A stretch of DNA of 64,000 nucleotides from Micromonospora tulbaghiae (GCF_900091605.1 NZ_FMCQ01000003.1:757656-821655), one strand, 5' to 3'; counted from the stretch's first letter, positions 36,485-51,326 are shown. Notes: generated from the sequence alone by a model not told the origin. Made by a program: numbers and translations.

Positions 36485-37573
36485 ATGACGCTGTGGCGGA
36501 TCCGAGCCACCGTGGACGACCGGCCGGGCTACCTGTCGGTGCTCACGGCGAGCCTCGCGTTGCGCGGGGTCAACATCCTCAGCGTGCAGGTGCACACCAC
36601 CGAGGCCGGCGCGGTCGACGACTTCCTGGTGGACGCGCCCGAGCAGGTGACCGAGGCGGAGCTGCGGGCCGCCGTGGAGCGGGGCCGGGGCCGGGACTGC
36701 TGGGTCGCGCGCAGCGGGGCGCGCGGGCTGGCCGACGAGCCGACCCGGCTGCTCGGGCTGGCCGGGCGGCTGGTCCGCGACCCGGAGGCGACCGGCGAGG
36801 TGCTGCGGACGCTGCTCGGCGCCGATACGGTGACCTGGCGTCCGACATCCGCCACCGGGCCGGGTGGGGTGGGCGGCACCACGATGGTGCTCGCCGACCC
36901 GGCCGGCGGCGCACACGAACTGCACCGCCGGGAGCCCAGCTTCACCCCGGCCGAGTACGCCCGCGCGCAGGCCCTGGTCGAGCTGGCGGCGACGCTCGCC
37001 CGGCGGGACGCCGACCGGATCACGCTGGTGCTGCCGGACGGCGGTGAGGTGTCGGTGCGGGCCGCGACCGCCGAGGACGTCCCCGGCGTACGCGACCTGC
37101 ACGCCGCCTGCTCGGCACGCAGCCGGCAGCGGCGCTACCTGAGCGGGGCGGCGGACCCGGCGCCGGCACGGCTGCGCCGGCTGCTGGAGCCGGCCCGGGG
37201 CGTGACCCTGCTCGCCACGGCGGGCTCCGGCGGGGCGGCGGAGCCGGTCGTGGCGATGGCGAACCTGCTCGGCGAGGGCGACGAGGCCGAGGTGGCGCTG
37301 CTGGTCCGCGACGACTGGCAGCGCCGGGGCCTCGGTTCGGCGCTGCTGCGCCGCCTGGTGGGCCACGCCGACCGGGCCGGGTACGCCGCCGTGCTGCTGC
37401 ACGTGCAGTCCGAGAACACGCCGATGCTGCGGACGCTGCGCCGGCTGGACCGGCCGGTGGCGATGGAACGCGACGGCGGCGTGCTGACCGCGACGCTGCC
37501 GCTGGCCCCACGGCCGGCGGTCGAGCCGGCCGCGCGGGCCGAGGTGACGGTGCCCGCGCAGCGGTCGAGTTGA
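36485..37573 (+). CDS. ACT-GNAT fusion: amino-acid-regulated protein acetyltransferase
   Basis: 362 residues. ACT domain at about residues 1-75 (RATVDDRPGYLSVLTASLALRGVN), a middle linker, and a GNAT domain at about 185-340 with the acetyl-CoA loop WQRRGLGSALLRRL near 278. This architecture matches the amino-acid-stimulated lysine acetyltransferases described from Micromonospora aurantiaca (regulated by cysteine and arginine, from memory). By analogy it would acetylate metabolic enzymes such as acyl-CoA synthetases. AGGAAGGGAG precedes the ATG. Which amino acid is sensed cannot be told from sequence. Confidence 0.85.
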   Translation: MTLWRIRATVDDRPGYLSVLTASLALRGVNILSVQVHTTEAGAVDDFLVDAPEQVTEAELRAAVERGRGRDCWVARSGARGLADEPTRLLGLAGRLVRDPEATGEVLRTLLGADTVTWRPTSATGPGGVGGTTMVLADPAGGAHELHRREPSFTPAEYARAQALVELAATLARRDADRITLVLPDGGEVSVRAATAEDVPGVRDLHAACSARSRQRRYLSGAADPAPARLRRLLEPARGVTLLATAGSGGAAEPVVAMANLLGEGDEAEVALLVRDDWQRRGLGSALLRRLVGHADRAGYAAVLLHVQSENTPMLRTLRRLDRPVAMERDGGVLTATLPLAPRPAVEPAARAEVTVPAQRSS

Positions 37574-37707
37574 GCTGACGGCCGACCGGCCGGGCCCCGG
37601 AGGTGCGCCGCAACGGCGCGGCACACCCGAGAGGTCCGGACGGGCGGCCGGAACCGGCGCGGTCACGCGCCACAGGGGCCGACCTCCGATACGGAGGACG
37701 GTGACAC

Positions 37708-37736
37708 GGCGGGGCTCCCGATGCGGGGGCCCCGCC
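37708..37736. terminator. Bidirectional hairpin terminator
   Basis: 13-bp stem GGCGGGGCTCCCG / CGGGGGCCCCGCC with one G-U-type pair and a 3-nt loop, between the convergent ACT-GNAT and aldehyde dehydrogenase genes. A weaker CCTCCG/CGGAGG hairpin lies at 37683-37697. Confidence 0.55.
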
Positions 37737-37749
37737 CGTCTGTCCGCGA

Positions 37750-39315
37750 TCAGGTGGCCGGGTAGCTGCTGTAGTCGGGGAAGTTGCCGTAGAGCCGGCC
37801 GTCGCCGCCCACCGTGACCGCCTGTACGAGCAGGTCGCCGCCGACGAACGCGCCCTTCCACGACGCGCCCCGGCCGCCGAACGGCTCGTCCCGGTCGCCC
37901 CGGGACCGCGGCTTGTTGATGCCGACCTTGAACGCCTGGAGGTCCACCGCCAGCTTGCCGGCCAGCTCCTCGTCGTCGCACGCGAGCGACGCGACGAGCG
38001 CGCCGTTGGAGGCGTTCATCTGGGCCAGCAGCTCGTCGGTGGTGTCCACCACGACGATCGTGTCCACCGGGCCGAACGGCTCGGCGTGCATGAGGCGGGA
38101 CCGGCCGGGCGGGGCCAGCAGCACGGCCGGGGCGACGTACGCGGACGTGTCCTGCCCGTCCAGGAACGGCGCGCCGTCCAGCTTGCCGCGGTGCAGCGGC
38201 ACGGCGCCGCCGCGTACCGCCTCGTCGACCTTGCGCCGCAGCTCGTCGGCCTTGGCGGCGCTGATCAGCGGCCCGAAGTCCAGCTCCGGCAGCGGGTCGC
38301 CGGCGGACCAGTCGTCACCGACGGCGAGCGGGTGGCCGAACCGGATCGAGCGGACGACCGGCAGGTACATGTCGAGGAACTCGTCGACCAGGTCCCGCTG
38401 GACCACGAACCGGGGGTACGCGGTGCAGCGCTGCTTGCCGTACTCGAAGCCCTTGCGCAGGTGTGCGGCGAGGGAGTCCCACTGGGAGAAGTTCCAGATG
38501 CCCCAGGCGTTCAGGCCCTCCTGCTCGATGAAGTGCCGCTTGTCGCAGTCGAGCAGCGCGGCGGCGACCTTGCCGCCGTTGGAGCGCCCGCCGACGAACG
38601 CCACCGCGCCGATCTCCGGTGCGCGGACGAGCACCTCGGACAGTTCCTCGCCGCTGCCGGACAGCAGCGTGGCGGGGAGCCCGGCGCGGCGCATCAGCGC
38701 GTGCGCGACGGTGAGGCAGACCGCGCCGCCCTGCGACGGCGTCTTGGCGATGACCGCGTTGCCGGCCAGCAACTGCACCAGCTCGGCGTGCACCAGCACG
38801 CTCATCGGGTAGTTCCAGGAGGCGATGTTGCTGACCGGGCCGGGCAGCGGTTCCCGGCCGTCGGCGAGCATCCGCTCGATCTCCTGCACGTACCAGCGCA
38901 CGCCGTCCAGCGCGCGGTCCACGTCGGCGCAGGCCAGCCGCCACGGCTTGCCGATCTCCCAGACCAGCAGCAGGGCGAGCAGGTCGCGGTGCGCGGTGAG
39001 CGCGTCCAGCGCGTCGGTGACCCGGGCGACGCGCTCGGCCAGCGGGGTCCGCGCCCACTCCCGGTGCGCCGTCGCGGCGTGGGCGACGGCGGCGCGGGCC
39101 GTGTCGGCGTCGAGCCGGGCCAGGTGTACGAGGACGGTGTCGTCCACCGGGGTACGCACGGCGGTGGGGGTGCCGAGCGCGCGCCAGCCGCCCTGGACGA
39201 GGTTGTGCAGGGTGACGGTTCCGTCGGGGCCGGTGCCGAACGCCTCGGGCGCGGCGGCCACCGCACGGGCGAGCGTGTCGGACCAGGAGGTGCCCTCGGC
39301 GAGTCGTAGAGCCAT
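37750..39315 (-). CDS. Aldehyde dehydrogenase family protein (PaaN-like)
   Basis: 521 residues. Catalytic cysteine in GKQRCTAYPRF and the general-base glutamate in HFIEQEGLNAWG. The cofactor-binding region has NAVIAKTPSQGG in place of the usual KPAE motif. These, with the long N-terminal segment, resemble phenylacetate-pathway-type ALDHs, but the substrate is not certain and no other paa gene is near. GAGGAGATCGCG precedes the ATG. A 22-bp inverted repeat upstream (39400-39421) may be a TetR-type operator. Confidence 0.78.
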   Translation of the reverse strand: MALRLAEGTSWSDTLARAVAAAPEAFGTGPDGTVTLHNLVQGGWRALGTPTAVRTPVDDTVLVHLARLDADTARAAVAHAATAHREWARTPLAERVARVTDALDALTAHRDLLALLLVWEIGKPWRLACADVDRALDGVRWYVQEIERMLADGREPLPGPVSNIASWNYPMSVLVHAELVQLLAGNAVIAKTPSQGGAVCLTVAHALMRRAGLPATLLSGSGEELSEVLVRAPEIGAVAFVGGRSNGGKVAAALLDCDKRHFIEQEGLNAWGIWNFSQWDSLAAHLRKGFEYGKQRCTAYPRFVVQRDLVDEFLDMYLPVVRSIRFGHPLAVGDDWSAGDPLPELDFGPLISAAKADELRRKVDEAVRGGAVPLHRGKLDGAPFLDGQDTSAYVAPAVLLAPPGRSRLMHAEPFGPVDTIVVVDTTDELLAQMNASNGALVASLACDDEELAGKLAVDLQAFKVGINKPRSRGDRDEPFGGRGASWKGAFVGGDLLVQAVTVGGDGRLYGNFPDYSSYPAT

Positions 39316-39399
39316 CGCGATCTCCTCAGTGTCGTCCGGGGAGCGGCGGCGTCGATGGCACCGCAGGTGAGGCGACTGTCCCGCGGGGCCGAGCGGCCG

Positions 39400-39421
39400 G
39401 GCAACCGTACGTTCGTATGCC
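39400..39421. promoter_or_regulatory. Inverted repeat, possible TetR-type operator
   Basis: GGCAACCGTAC-GTTCGTATGCC: 22 bp, symmetric at most positions (GGCA/TGCC ends, CG and ACG inside). It lies about 85-107 bp upstream of the aldehyde dehydrogenase start. No matching regulator gene is adjacent. Confidence 0.35.
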
Positions 39422-39529
39422 AGGACGGCCGAGCCGTCGCCGGGGCCCTCGCGGATGCGTCCGCCGCCGCGACGATGCCGCTGAGCTGGGACTGAACGCG
39501 CTCTATATCGAGATCTATCGATGGTGTGA

Positions 39530-45271
<5,742 letters not shown>

Positions 45272-45290
45272 CCGTCACACAGTTACCGGA

Positions 45291-45327
45291 AAGCGTGCCC
45301 GGCACCCGCGTGGTGCCGGGCACGCTT
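45291..45327 (+). terminator. Terminator after the xylanase gene
   Basis: Perfect 16-bp stem AAGCGTGCCCGGCACC with its complement, 5-nt loop, and an outer TACCGG/CCGGTA extension, 19 nt after the stop. Very stable; no U-run. Confidence 0.7.
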
Positions 45328-45386
45328 CCCGGTAGGGCCGGCCCGGCCGGCGGGCGGACGGCGGCGAGCCGGGGCAAGCTGGGGCG

Positions 45387-45917
45387 GTGGAGCGCGAGCT
45401 GCTGACCGTCGGACACGGGGCCGCCCGCCGCGACCAGCTCGGGGACCTGCTGGCCGGCGCGGCTGTCGCCCTGGTCGTCGACGTGCGCCGCTACCCGGCC
45501 AGCCGGACCAACCCGGACGTCCGCCGCGAGGCGATGGAACGCTGGCTGCCCGAACGAGGCATCGGCTACCGCTGGGAGCCGCGCCTCGGCGGCCGCCGGC
45601 ACGTCCCCGCCGGTGAGCCGGAACCGGACACCTGGTGGACGGTCGCGGCCTTCCGGGCGTACGCCGCGTACACCCGCACTCCCGACTTCGACGCCGCACT
45701 GGACGAGGTGCTGGCCGACGCCGCGCTGCGGAGAACCGCTGTGGTGTGCAGCGAGAGCGTCTGGTGGCGCTGCCACCGGCGGCTGATCGCCGACGTCGCC
45801 GTGCTCGGCCGAGGCGTGCCGGTGTCGCACCTCATGCCGGACGGCCGGCTCAGCCCGCACCGGCCCGCCGAGGGCGCCCGCCGGCTGCCCGACGGGCACC
45901 TGCTCTGGGCCGGCTGA
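45387..45917 (+). CDS. DUF488 family protein
   Basis: 176 residues. The family pattern is seen: TVGHGAARRDQLGDLL at the start, VVDVRRYPASRTNPD, WEPRLGGRRH and the CSESVWWRCHRRLIAD segment with paired cysteines. DUF488 proteins are uncharacterised but often called putative RNA or DNA-modifying. GTG start at 45387. CAAGCT stands 6-7 nt before it, weakly consistent with a leaderless start. It converges with the biotin operon 1 bp away. Confidence 0.8.
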   Translation: MERELLTVGHGAARRDQLGDLLAGAAVALVVDVRRYPASRTNPDVRREAMERWLPERGIGYRWEPRLGGRRHVPAGEPEPDTWWTVAAFRAYAAYTRTPDFDAALDEVLADAALRRTAVVCSESVWWRCHRRLIADVAVLGRGVPVSHLMPDGRLSPHRPAEGARRLPDGHLLWAG

Positions 45918-45918
45918 C

Positions 45919-46425
45919 TCAGCCCGCCAGATCCTCGGCGAGCAGGTCCATCAGCAGCGCGTCGTGCCAGCGCCCGTCCGGCCCGCGCTCGTAGCGGCGC
46001 ATGATGCCCACCGGGCGGAAACCCACCTTCGCGTACGCGCGGATCGCCGCCGTGTTCGCCGCCGCCGGGTCGATGGTGAACCGGTGGTGGCCGTACTCGT
46101 CGATCAGGTGCCGGACCAGCGTGCGGATCGCGTCGCCGCCCAGCCCCGAGCCGCGTACCGCCGGGTCGAGGAAGACGTCGAGGCTGGCGTGGCGGTAGTC
46201 CGGGTCGGTCTCGGCGTACCACTGGATCGCGCCGACCAGCCTGCCGTCGTGCTCGACGACGTAGACGGTCACCGAGTCGTCGGCCAGGTCGGCGCGCACC
46301 GAAGCGGCCAGGTCGTCGCCGCCGCGCCACCAGCGGCGCACCTCGGGGGTGGCCCGGATCGCGGCCAGGGCGGGCACGTCGGCGTCGGTCACCGGTCGCA
46401 GCGTCACCGCCCGCCCCCGCAGCAC
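45919..46425 (-). CDS. GNAT acetyltransferase resembling AAC(6')-type enzymes
   Basis: 168 residues. The core WYAETDPDYRHASLDVFLD (in part), the acetyl-CoA loop RGSGLGGDAIRTLVRHLI, HHRFTIDPAAANTAAIRAY and the end GFRPVGIMRRYE with WHDALLMD resemble aminoglycoside 6'-N-acetyltransferases and RimJ-like relatives. Many environmental homologues do not confer resistance, so activity is unproven. Third gene of bioB-bsaP-GNAT, beginning 3 bp after the bsaP stop; the link with biotin synthesis is unclear. Confidence 0.75.
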   Translation of the reverse strand: MLRGRAVTLRPVTDADVPALAAIRATPEVRRWWRGGDDLAASVRADLADDSVTVYVVEHDGRLVGAIQWYAETDPDYRHASLDVFLDPAVRGSGLGGDAIRTLVRHLIDEYGHHRFTIDPAAANTAAIRAYAKVGFRPVGIMRRYERGPDGRWHDALLMDLLAEDLAG

Positions 46426-46428
46426 GCC

Positions 46429-46647
46429 TCAGCCCCGCCGCTCGCCGTGCTCGACGCAGACCGCCGACCAGCCCGTCGGTACGACCTGCACCTTCATCCG
46501 CCGCCGGCAGGACGCGCACCAGCGCGGTGGCTCCCACGCCCGGGCCGCCTCACACGCCGGGTGCGGCCCGGCCGCCACCGACTCGCCGCACCTGTCGCAC
46601 CAGAGCGCGGCGGGGAGGGCCGCCGTGGCGGGGGAGGATTCGGTCAC
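46429..46647 (-). CDS. bsaP: Biotin synthase auxiliary protein BsaP
   Basis: 72 residues. Six cysteines: CDRC (17-20), Cys32, CASC (44-47), Cys64, plus His29 and His67, with the conserved run [13 protein letters not shown] between them. It sits 7 bp after the bioB stop on the same strand with GAGG upstream of a GTG. In mycobacteria the small Cys-rich protein encoded after bioB is needed for BioB activity, probably by supplying or protecting its iron-sulfur cluster. This gene fits in size, cysteine pattern and location; the family call is from memory. Confidence 0.78.
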   Translation of the reverse strand: MTESSPATAALPAALWCDRCGESVAAGPHPACEAARAWEPPRWCASCRRRMKVQVVPTGWSAVCVEHGERRG

Positions 46648-46654
46648 CGCTGCC

Positions 46655-47650
46655 TCACAGGGTCGCCGAGAGCGCCTTCACCGGCATCTTCAGGTCTTCC
46701 AGCAGCTTCAGGTCGGCCGTCGCCGGCCGGCCCAGCGTGGTCAGGTAGTTGCCGACGATCACCGCGTTGATGCCGCCGAGTAGACCGTCACGGGTGCCCA
46801 GGTCACCGAGGGTGAGTTCGCGGCCGCCCGCGTACCGCAGGATGGTGCGCGGCATGGCCAGCCGGAACGCGGCGATGGCGCGCAGCGCGTCCTTGCCCTC
46901 CACCACCGGGCGGTCGCCGAGCGGCGTGCCGGGGCGCGGGTTGAGGAAGTTCAGCGGCACCTCGTGCGGGTCCAGCTCGGCGAGCTGGGCGGCGAACTCG
47001 GCGCGCTGCTCGACCGTCTCGCCGAGCCCGAGGATGCCACCGCAGCAGACCTCCATGCCGGACTCGCGGACCATCCGCAGGGTCTCCCAGCGCTCCTCCC
47101 AGGAGTGCGTGGTGACCACGTTCGGGAAGTAGGAGCGGCAGGTCTCCAGGTTGTGGTTGTAGCGGTGCACGCCCATCTCGACCAGCTCGTCGACCTGCTC
47201 CTTGGTGAGCATGCCGAGCGAGGCGGCGACCTGGATGTCGACAGCGGCGCGGATGGCGGCGACGCCCTCGCGCATCTGCTTCATCAGCCGGGCGTCCGGG
47301 CCGCGCACGGCGGCGACGATGCAGAACTCGGTCGCCCCGGTCGCGGCGGTCTGCTTCGCGGCCTCGACCAGCGCCGGGATGTCCAGCCAGACCGAGCGCA
47401 CCGGCGAGGTGAACAGGCCGGACTGCGAGCAGAAGTGGCAGTCCTCCGGGCAGCCGCCGGTCTTCAGCGAGATGATGCCCTCGACCTCGACCTCCGGGCC
47501 GCACCAGCGCATCCGGACCTCGTGGGCGAGCTGGAGCGCGGCGGGCAGGTGCTCGTCGGGAAGGTTCAGCACCGCGAGGACACCGGCCTCGTCGAGGCCG
47601 ACGCCGTTGCCCAGCACCCGCTCCCGGGCCTGGTCGAGGATCTCTGGCAT
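46655..47650 (-). CDS. bioB: Biotin synthase
   Basis: 331 residues. It inserts sulfur into dethiobiotin by radical-SAM chemistry. The CxxxCxxC motif is Cys67, Cys71, Cys74 (GCPEDCHFC). The auxiliary-cluster region includes CRSYFPN and [12 protein letters not shown], and the C terminus has GGREL and a [11 protein letters not shown] segment. ATG 47650 has TAGGTT 7 nt upstream, a leaderless arrangement. bsaP follows immediately, and bioF lies divergently 160 bp away. Confidence 0.93.
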   Translation of the reverse strand: MPEILDQARERVLGNGVGLDEAGVLAVLNLPDEHLPAALQLAHEVRMRWCGPEVEVEGIISLKTGGCPEDCHFCSQSGLFTSPVRSVWLDIPALVEAAKQTAATGATEFCIVAAVRGPDARLMKQMREGVAAIRAAVDIQVAASLGMLTKEQVDELVEMGVHRYNHNLETCRSYFPNVVTTHSWEERWETLRMVRESGMEVCCGGILGLGETVEQRAEFAAQLAELDPHEVPLNFLNPRPGTPLGDRPVVEGKDALRAIAAFRLAMPRTILRYAGGRELTLGDLGTRDGLLGGINAVIVGNYLTTLGRPATADLKLLEDLKMPVKALSATL

Positions 47651-47657
47651 GGCTCGT

Positions 47658-47663
47658 AACCTA
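47658..47663 (-). promoter_or_regulatory. -10 box of a leaderless bioB transcript
   Basis: TAGGTT on the minus strand with 7 nt to the ATG. No ribosome-binding sequence is present between it and the start codon. Confidence 0.55.
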
Positions 47664-47810
47664 ACAGGCCACCGTGAGCGCGGGAAACCACCGCCGCAGG
47701 CCCTCCGGCGAGCCGGGACCGCGCCACGCCGGGGCCCTCGGCGCGGGTGGTAACTTCGCCCCGCGGAAGCGTCCGGCGGGGGCGGGGAGTCGGCGGGAGG
47801 GGACGGCACG

Positions 47811-48947
47811 GTGGCGGACTGGCTGGCGGCCCTGGACCGCCGCGCCGAGCTGCGGGCCCGGGCGGGGCTGACCCGCACGCTGCGCCCCCGGGCCGCCGAC
47901 GACGCCGTGGTCGACCTGGCTGGCAACGACTACCTCGGCCTGGCCGCCCATCCCGAGGTCACCGCCGCCGCCGCGACGGCCCTGTCCGCGTACGGGCTGG
48001 GCGCCACCGGGTCGCGTCTGGTGCGCGGGTCCACCGACGCGCACCACGCGCTCGAGGACGACCTGGCCGGCTGGCTCGGCGTCGACCGGGCGCTGGTGTT
48101 CTCCTCCGGCTACCTGGCCAACCTCGCCGCCGTCCGAGGGCTGACGCAGCCGCGTACGCTGCTCGTCTCCGACGCCCACAACCACGCCTCGCTGATCGAC
48201 GGCTGCCGGATCTCCGGCGCCGAGACGCTCGTGACGCCGCACGCGGACGTCGCAGCGGTGGCCGCGGCGCTCGCCGCCGCGCCGGGCCGCCCGGCGGTGG
48301 TGGTGACCGAGTCGGTCTTCTCCGTCGACGGCGACCTGGCCCCGCTGGCGGAGCTGCACGCGGTGGCCCGCCGGCACGGCGCGCTGCTGCTCGTCGACGA
48401 CGCGCACGCGCTCGGCGTCACCGGCCCGGCCGGCGCGGGCGGGGTGGCCGCCGCCGGGTTGGCCGGCGCGCCCGACGTGGTGGTCACCGCGACGCTGTCC
48501 AAGGCGCTCGGCGGGGCGGGCGGCGTGGTCGCCGGGCCGGCCGAGTTCGTCCGCCACCTGGTGGAGACCGGCCGCACGTTCATCTTCGACACCGCGCCGC
48601 CGCCCGCCGTGGTGGCCGGGGTCCGCGCCGCAGTGCGCCTGGCCCGCACCGGTGACGCGCTGCGCGCCGAGCTGGCCGACCGGGTCGCGGCGGCGGTGCG
48701 CCGGCTCGGCGGGGCCGGGCTGGCCGTGTCCGCCCCGGACGGCGCCGTGATCTCGGTGACCGCGCCCGGCCCGCAGGAGGCGACCGCGTGGGCCGCCGCC
48801 TGCCGGGACCGGGGCGTGGCGGTCGGCTGCTTCCGTCCCCCGTCCACGCCGGACAGCCGCTCCCGGCTGCGGCTCACCGTCAGCGCCGGGGTGGACCGGT
48901 CCGACTTCGACCGGGCCCTGGACGTGATCGTGGAGTGTGCGCCATGA
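47811..48947 (+). CDS. bioF: 8-amino-7-oxononanoate synthase
   Basis: 378 residues. It condenses pimeloyl thioester with alanine using pyridoxal phosphate. The glycine-rich [16 protein letters not shown] start, the [10 protein letters not shown] segment and the Schiff-base Lys231 in [13 protein letters not shown] are all present. GTG 47811. A TAACTT -10-like box at 47751-47756 would give a leader of about 48 nt with a GGGAGGGGACGGC ribosome site. The stop overlaps the bioD start as ATGA. bioA is not in the window. Confidence 0.92.
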   Translation: MADWLAALDRRAELRARAGLTRTLRPRAADDAVVDLAGNDYLGLAAHPEVTAAAATALSAYGLGATGSRLVRGSTDAHHALEDDLAGWLGVDRALVFSSGYLANLAAVRGLTQPRTLLVSDAHNHASLIDGCRISGAETLVTPHADVAAVAAALAAAPGRPAVVVTESVFSVDGDLAPLAELHAVARRHGALLLVDDAHALGVTGPAGAGGVAAAGLAGAPDVVVTATLSKALGGAGGVVAGPAEFVRHLVETGRTFIFDTAPPPAVVAGVRAAVRLARTGDALRAELADRVAAAVRRLGGAGLAVSAPDGAVISVTAPGPQEATAWAAACRDRGVAVGCFRPPSTPDSRSRLRLTVSAGVDRSDFDRALDVIVECAP

Positions 48948-49675
48948 GCTTCGGCGACGCCTGGACCGGGCCGGTGCTGGTGACCGGCACGGACACCGAG
49001 GTCGGCAAGACAGTGGTGACCGCCGCCGTCGCCGCCGCCGCGCAGGCGGCCGGCCTGCGGGTCGCCGTGGTCAAGCCCGGCCAGACGGGCACGGCGACAG
49101 GCGAGCCCGGCGACGTCGACTCGGTGACCCGGCTGGCCGCCCCGCTGACCGGCCGGACGCTGGCCAGCTACCCCGATCCGCTGGCCCCGCTGGCCGCGGC
49201 CCGGGTGGCGGAGCTGCCGCCGCTGGAGCTGTACAACGCGGTCGACGCCGTCCGCGAGGAGGCGGACAAGCACGACCTGGTGCTCGTCGAGGGCGCGGGC
49301 GGGCTGCTCGTACCGATGGGGTTGCGCCCGTCCGGCGAGCCGTGGACGGTGGCCGACCTGGCGGTGTCGCTCGGCGCGCCCGCGGTGGTGGTGGCGCGGG
49401 CCGGGCTCGGCACGCTCAACCACACCGCGCTCACGCTGGAGGCGCTGGAACGGCGGGCCGTCCCGGCCGGTGTGGTGATCGGCGCCTGGCCGACCGAACC
49501 GGAGCTGGTGCACTGGCTCAACCTGTCCGAGCTGCTGCCGAACCTGCTCGGCGCGGTGCCGGCCGGCGCGGGCGGGATGGACCCGGGCGTGTTCCGCCGG
49601 TCCGCGCCCGGCTGGCTCACCCCCGCCCTGTACGGCGTGCTGGACGACTGGCGGGCCTGGGCCGAGGAGACCTGA
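48944..49675 (+). CDS. bioD: Dethiobiotin synthetase
   Basis: 243 residues. P-loop GTDTEVGKT near residues 13-22, the KPGQTG substrate loop and the VEGAGGLLVPM segment are typical. It closes the ureido ring before BioB acts. ATG overlaps the bioF stop. Its own TGA falls inside the palindrome TGACTTTCGTCG that may control the downstream sensor kinase. Confidence 0.92.
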   Translation: MSFGDAWTGPVLVTGTDTEVGKTVVTAAVAAAAQAAGLRVAVVKPGQTGTATGEPGDVDSVTRLAAPLTGRTLASYPDPLAPLAAARVAELPPLELYNAVDAVREEADKHDLVLVEGAGGLLVPMGLRPSGEPWTVADLAVSLGAPAVVVARAGLGTLNHTALTLEALERRAVPAGVVIGAWPTEPELVHWLNLSELLPNLLGAVPAGAGGMDPGVFRRSAPGWLTPALYGVLDDWRAWAEET

Positions 49676-49684
49676 CTTTCGTCG
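49673..49684. promoter_or_regulatory. TGAC-N4-GTC(A/G) palindrome before the kinase gene
   Basis: TGACTTTCGTCG, 11 of 12 bases identical to the site at 53826. It includes the bioD stop codon and ends just before the expected -35 position. Probable binding site of the LuxR-type response regulator encoded next. Confidence 0.6.
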
Positions 49685-49708
49685 GTGCCCGGCCCGGCCG
49701 GACGTGGG

Positions 49709-49714
49709 TAGCGT
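49709..49714 (+). promoter_or_regulatory. -10 box of the kinase gene
   Basis: TAGCGT with 7 nt to GTG 49722, so the message would begin at the start codon. The same hexamer occurs at the exporter and P450 genes. Confidence 0.55.
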
Positions 49715-49721
49715 GACCGCC

Positions 49722-51326
49722 GTGGAACCCCGCGAACACCAGCGCCGGGCCGGTGACCTGCTGCTCTGGGCCGTGCTCGCGGCACCCGTCGCGTACGGCC
49801 GGTTCACCCCGCCGCAGATCGGCGAGCTGCCGCCGCTGGCCGCCGCGCTGGCGCTGCTCGGCATGGCGGTGTGGATCGGGCGCCGGTGGCCGCTGGTCGC
49901 GGTGCTCGCGGTGGTGGCCGGCTCGCTCGTCGACGGCAACGTGGTGTTCGCCATCCCGGTCTTCGGCTACCTGGCCGGGCGGCGCAGTGACCGGGCCGCG
50001 CCGGCCGCTGCCGTCTTCGCCGCCATCGCGCTCACCGGCTCGGTGCTCAACCTCGGGCTGCTCGGCACCGAGCCGTCCACCTGGTTCCTGCTCTCCTCGG
50101 TGCTGCTGTTCGCCGGGGTGTTCCCCTGGCTGCTGGGCCGGCTGCGGCGGCAGCACCGCGCGCTCGCCGACGCCGGGCTGCGGCACGCGCAGGCCGAGCG
50201 CCGGGCCGAGGTCGAGCGGGTACGCCTGCGCGAGCGGGCCCGCATCGCCCAGGACATGCACGACTCGCTCGGCCACGACCTGAGCCTCATCGCGCTGCGG
50301 GCGGGCGCGCTGGAACTGGCGCCGGACCTGTCCCCGGCACACCGGGCGGCGGCCGGGGAGCTGCGGGCGAGCGTCGCCGCCGCCACCGAACGCCTGCACG
50401 ACGTGATCGGCGTACTGCGCGAGGAACGCAGCCTGCGGCCGCCGGGGGAGACCGTCGCCGACGTGGTCGACGGCGCGCGCGACGCCGGGATGACAGTCGA
50501 CCTGCGTACCGACGAGGCGGACCTGCCGCCGCTGCCCGCGCACGCCGTGCACCGGGTGGTCCGCGAGGCGCTCACCAACGCCGCCCGCTACGCCCCGGGC
50601 GCCCCGGTCACCGTCGAGGTGTCACACGACACCGATGCGGTGACCGTCGCGGTGGTGAACGCGCCGCCGCCGGCCGGTCCGCTGCCCGGACCGCCGTCGC
50701 ACGGCTCCGGGTTGCTGGCGCTGCGCGAGCGGGTACGCCTCGCCGGCGGCGCCCTGGACGCCGGCCCGCGCGACGGCGGCTGGGCGGTCACCGCACGCGT
50801 CCCGCTGGACGGGCCGGACGCCGGGCTGCCCGCCACCGGCCTGCTCGACGGGGCGCGTGTCCCGCCCGGCCGGGCTGACGCCGGGGCGCCGGTCACCGGC
50901 CCGGCCGACGGAGCCGGTGACGGTGACGACGTCGCGGACGCCGACCCGCTCGCCGGTGCCGGCGTACCCCGGCGGGGTGAGCCCGGGGACGCGGCCCGGC
51001 GGCTGCGGGAGGCCCGGCGGCGGGTGCGGCGCAGCCTGCTCGTCGCGATCGGCGCGCCCGCCGGGCTCGCACTGGTGCTGGCGCTCGTCTACTACCCGCT
51101 CGCCACGGCCGGCGCCGTCCTGGACCGGGCCGGCTACGAACGGCTGCGGCTGGGTGAGCCGCGTGACGCGCTCGGGCTGCCCCGCCGCCAGGCCGACCCG
51201 CCCGCGACCGGCGCCGTGCCGGGCTGCGAGTTCTACACCGACGGCAACTTCCCGTTCGCCCAGGCGACCTGGCGGCTCTGCTTCGCCGACGGGCGGCTGG
51301 TCAGCAAGGAGCAGATCGCACCATGA
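49722..51326 (+). CDS. Sensor histidine kinase with extra C-terminal membrane/extracytoplasmic tail
   Basis: 534 residues, NarL/LuxR-partner (HisKA_3) class. About five N-terminal membrane segments come first, then the phospho-acceptor His180 in QDMHDSLGHDL and the HATPase domain (REALTNAARYAPGAP; SHGSGLLALRERV). After this the protein does not stop: a long Gly/Ala/Asp linker leads to a further membrane helix (about 438-468) and a ~60-residue tail with cysteines near 502 and 520 (PGCEFYTDG, WRLCFADG). GTG 49722 is chosen because of the TAGCGT box; GTG 49713 and 49704 are alternatives. The stop overlaps the response regulator as ATGA. Confidence 0.85.
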   Translation: MEPREHQRRAGDLLLWAVLAAPVAYGRFTPPQIGELPPLAAALALLGMAVWIGRRWPLVAVLAVVAGSLVDGNVVFAIPVFGYLAGRRSDRAAPAAAVFAAIALTGSVLNLGLLGTEPSTWFLLSSVLLFAGVFPWLLGRLRRQHRALADAGLRHAQAERRAEVERVRLRERARIAQDMHDSLGHDLSLIALRAGALELAPDLSPAHRAAAGELRASVAAATERLHDVIGVLREERSLRPPGETVADVVDGARDAGMTVDLRTDEADLPPLPAHAVHRVVREALTNAARYAPGAPVTVEVSHDTDAVTVAVVNAPPPAGPLPGPPSHGSGLLALRERVRLAGGALDAGPRDGGWAVTARVPLDGPDAGLPATGLLDGARVPPGRADAGAPVTGPADGAGDGDDVADADPLAGAGVPRRGEPGDAARRLREARRRVRRSLLVAIGAPAGLALVLALVYYPLATAGAVLDRAGYERLRLGEPRDALGLPRRQADPPATGAVPGCEFYTDGNFPFAQATWRLCFADGRLVSKEQIAP

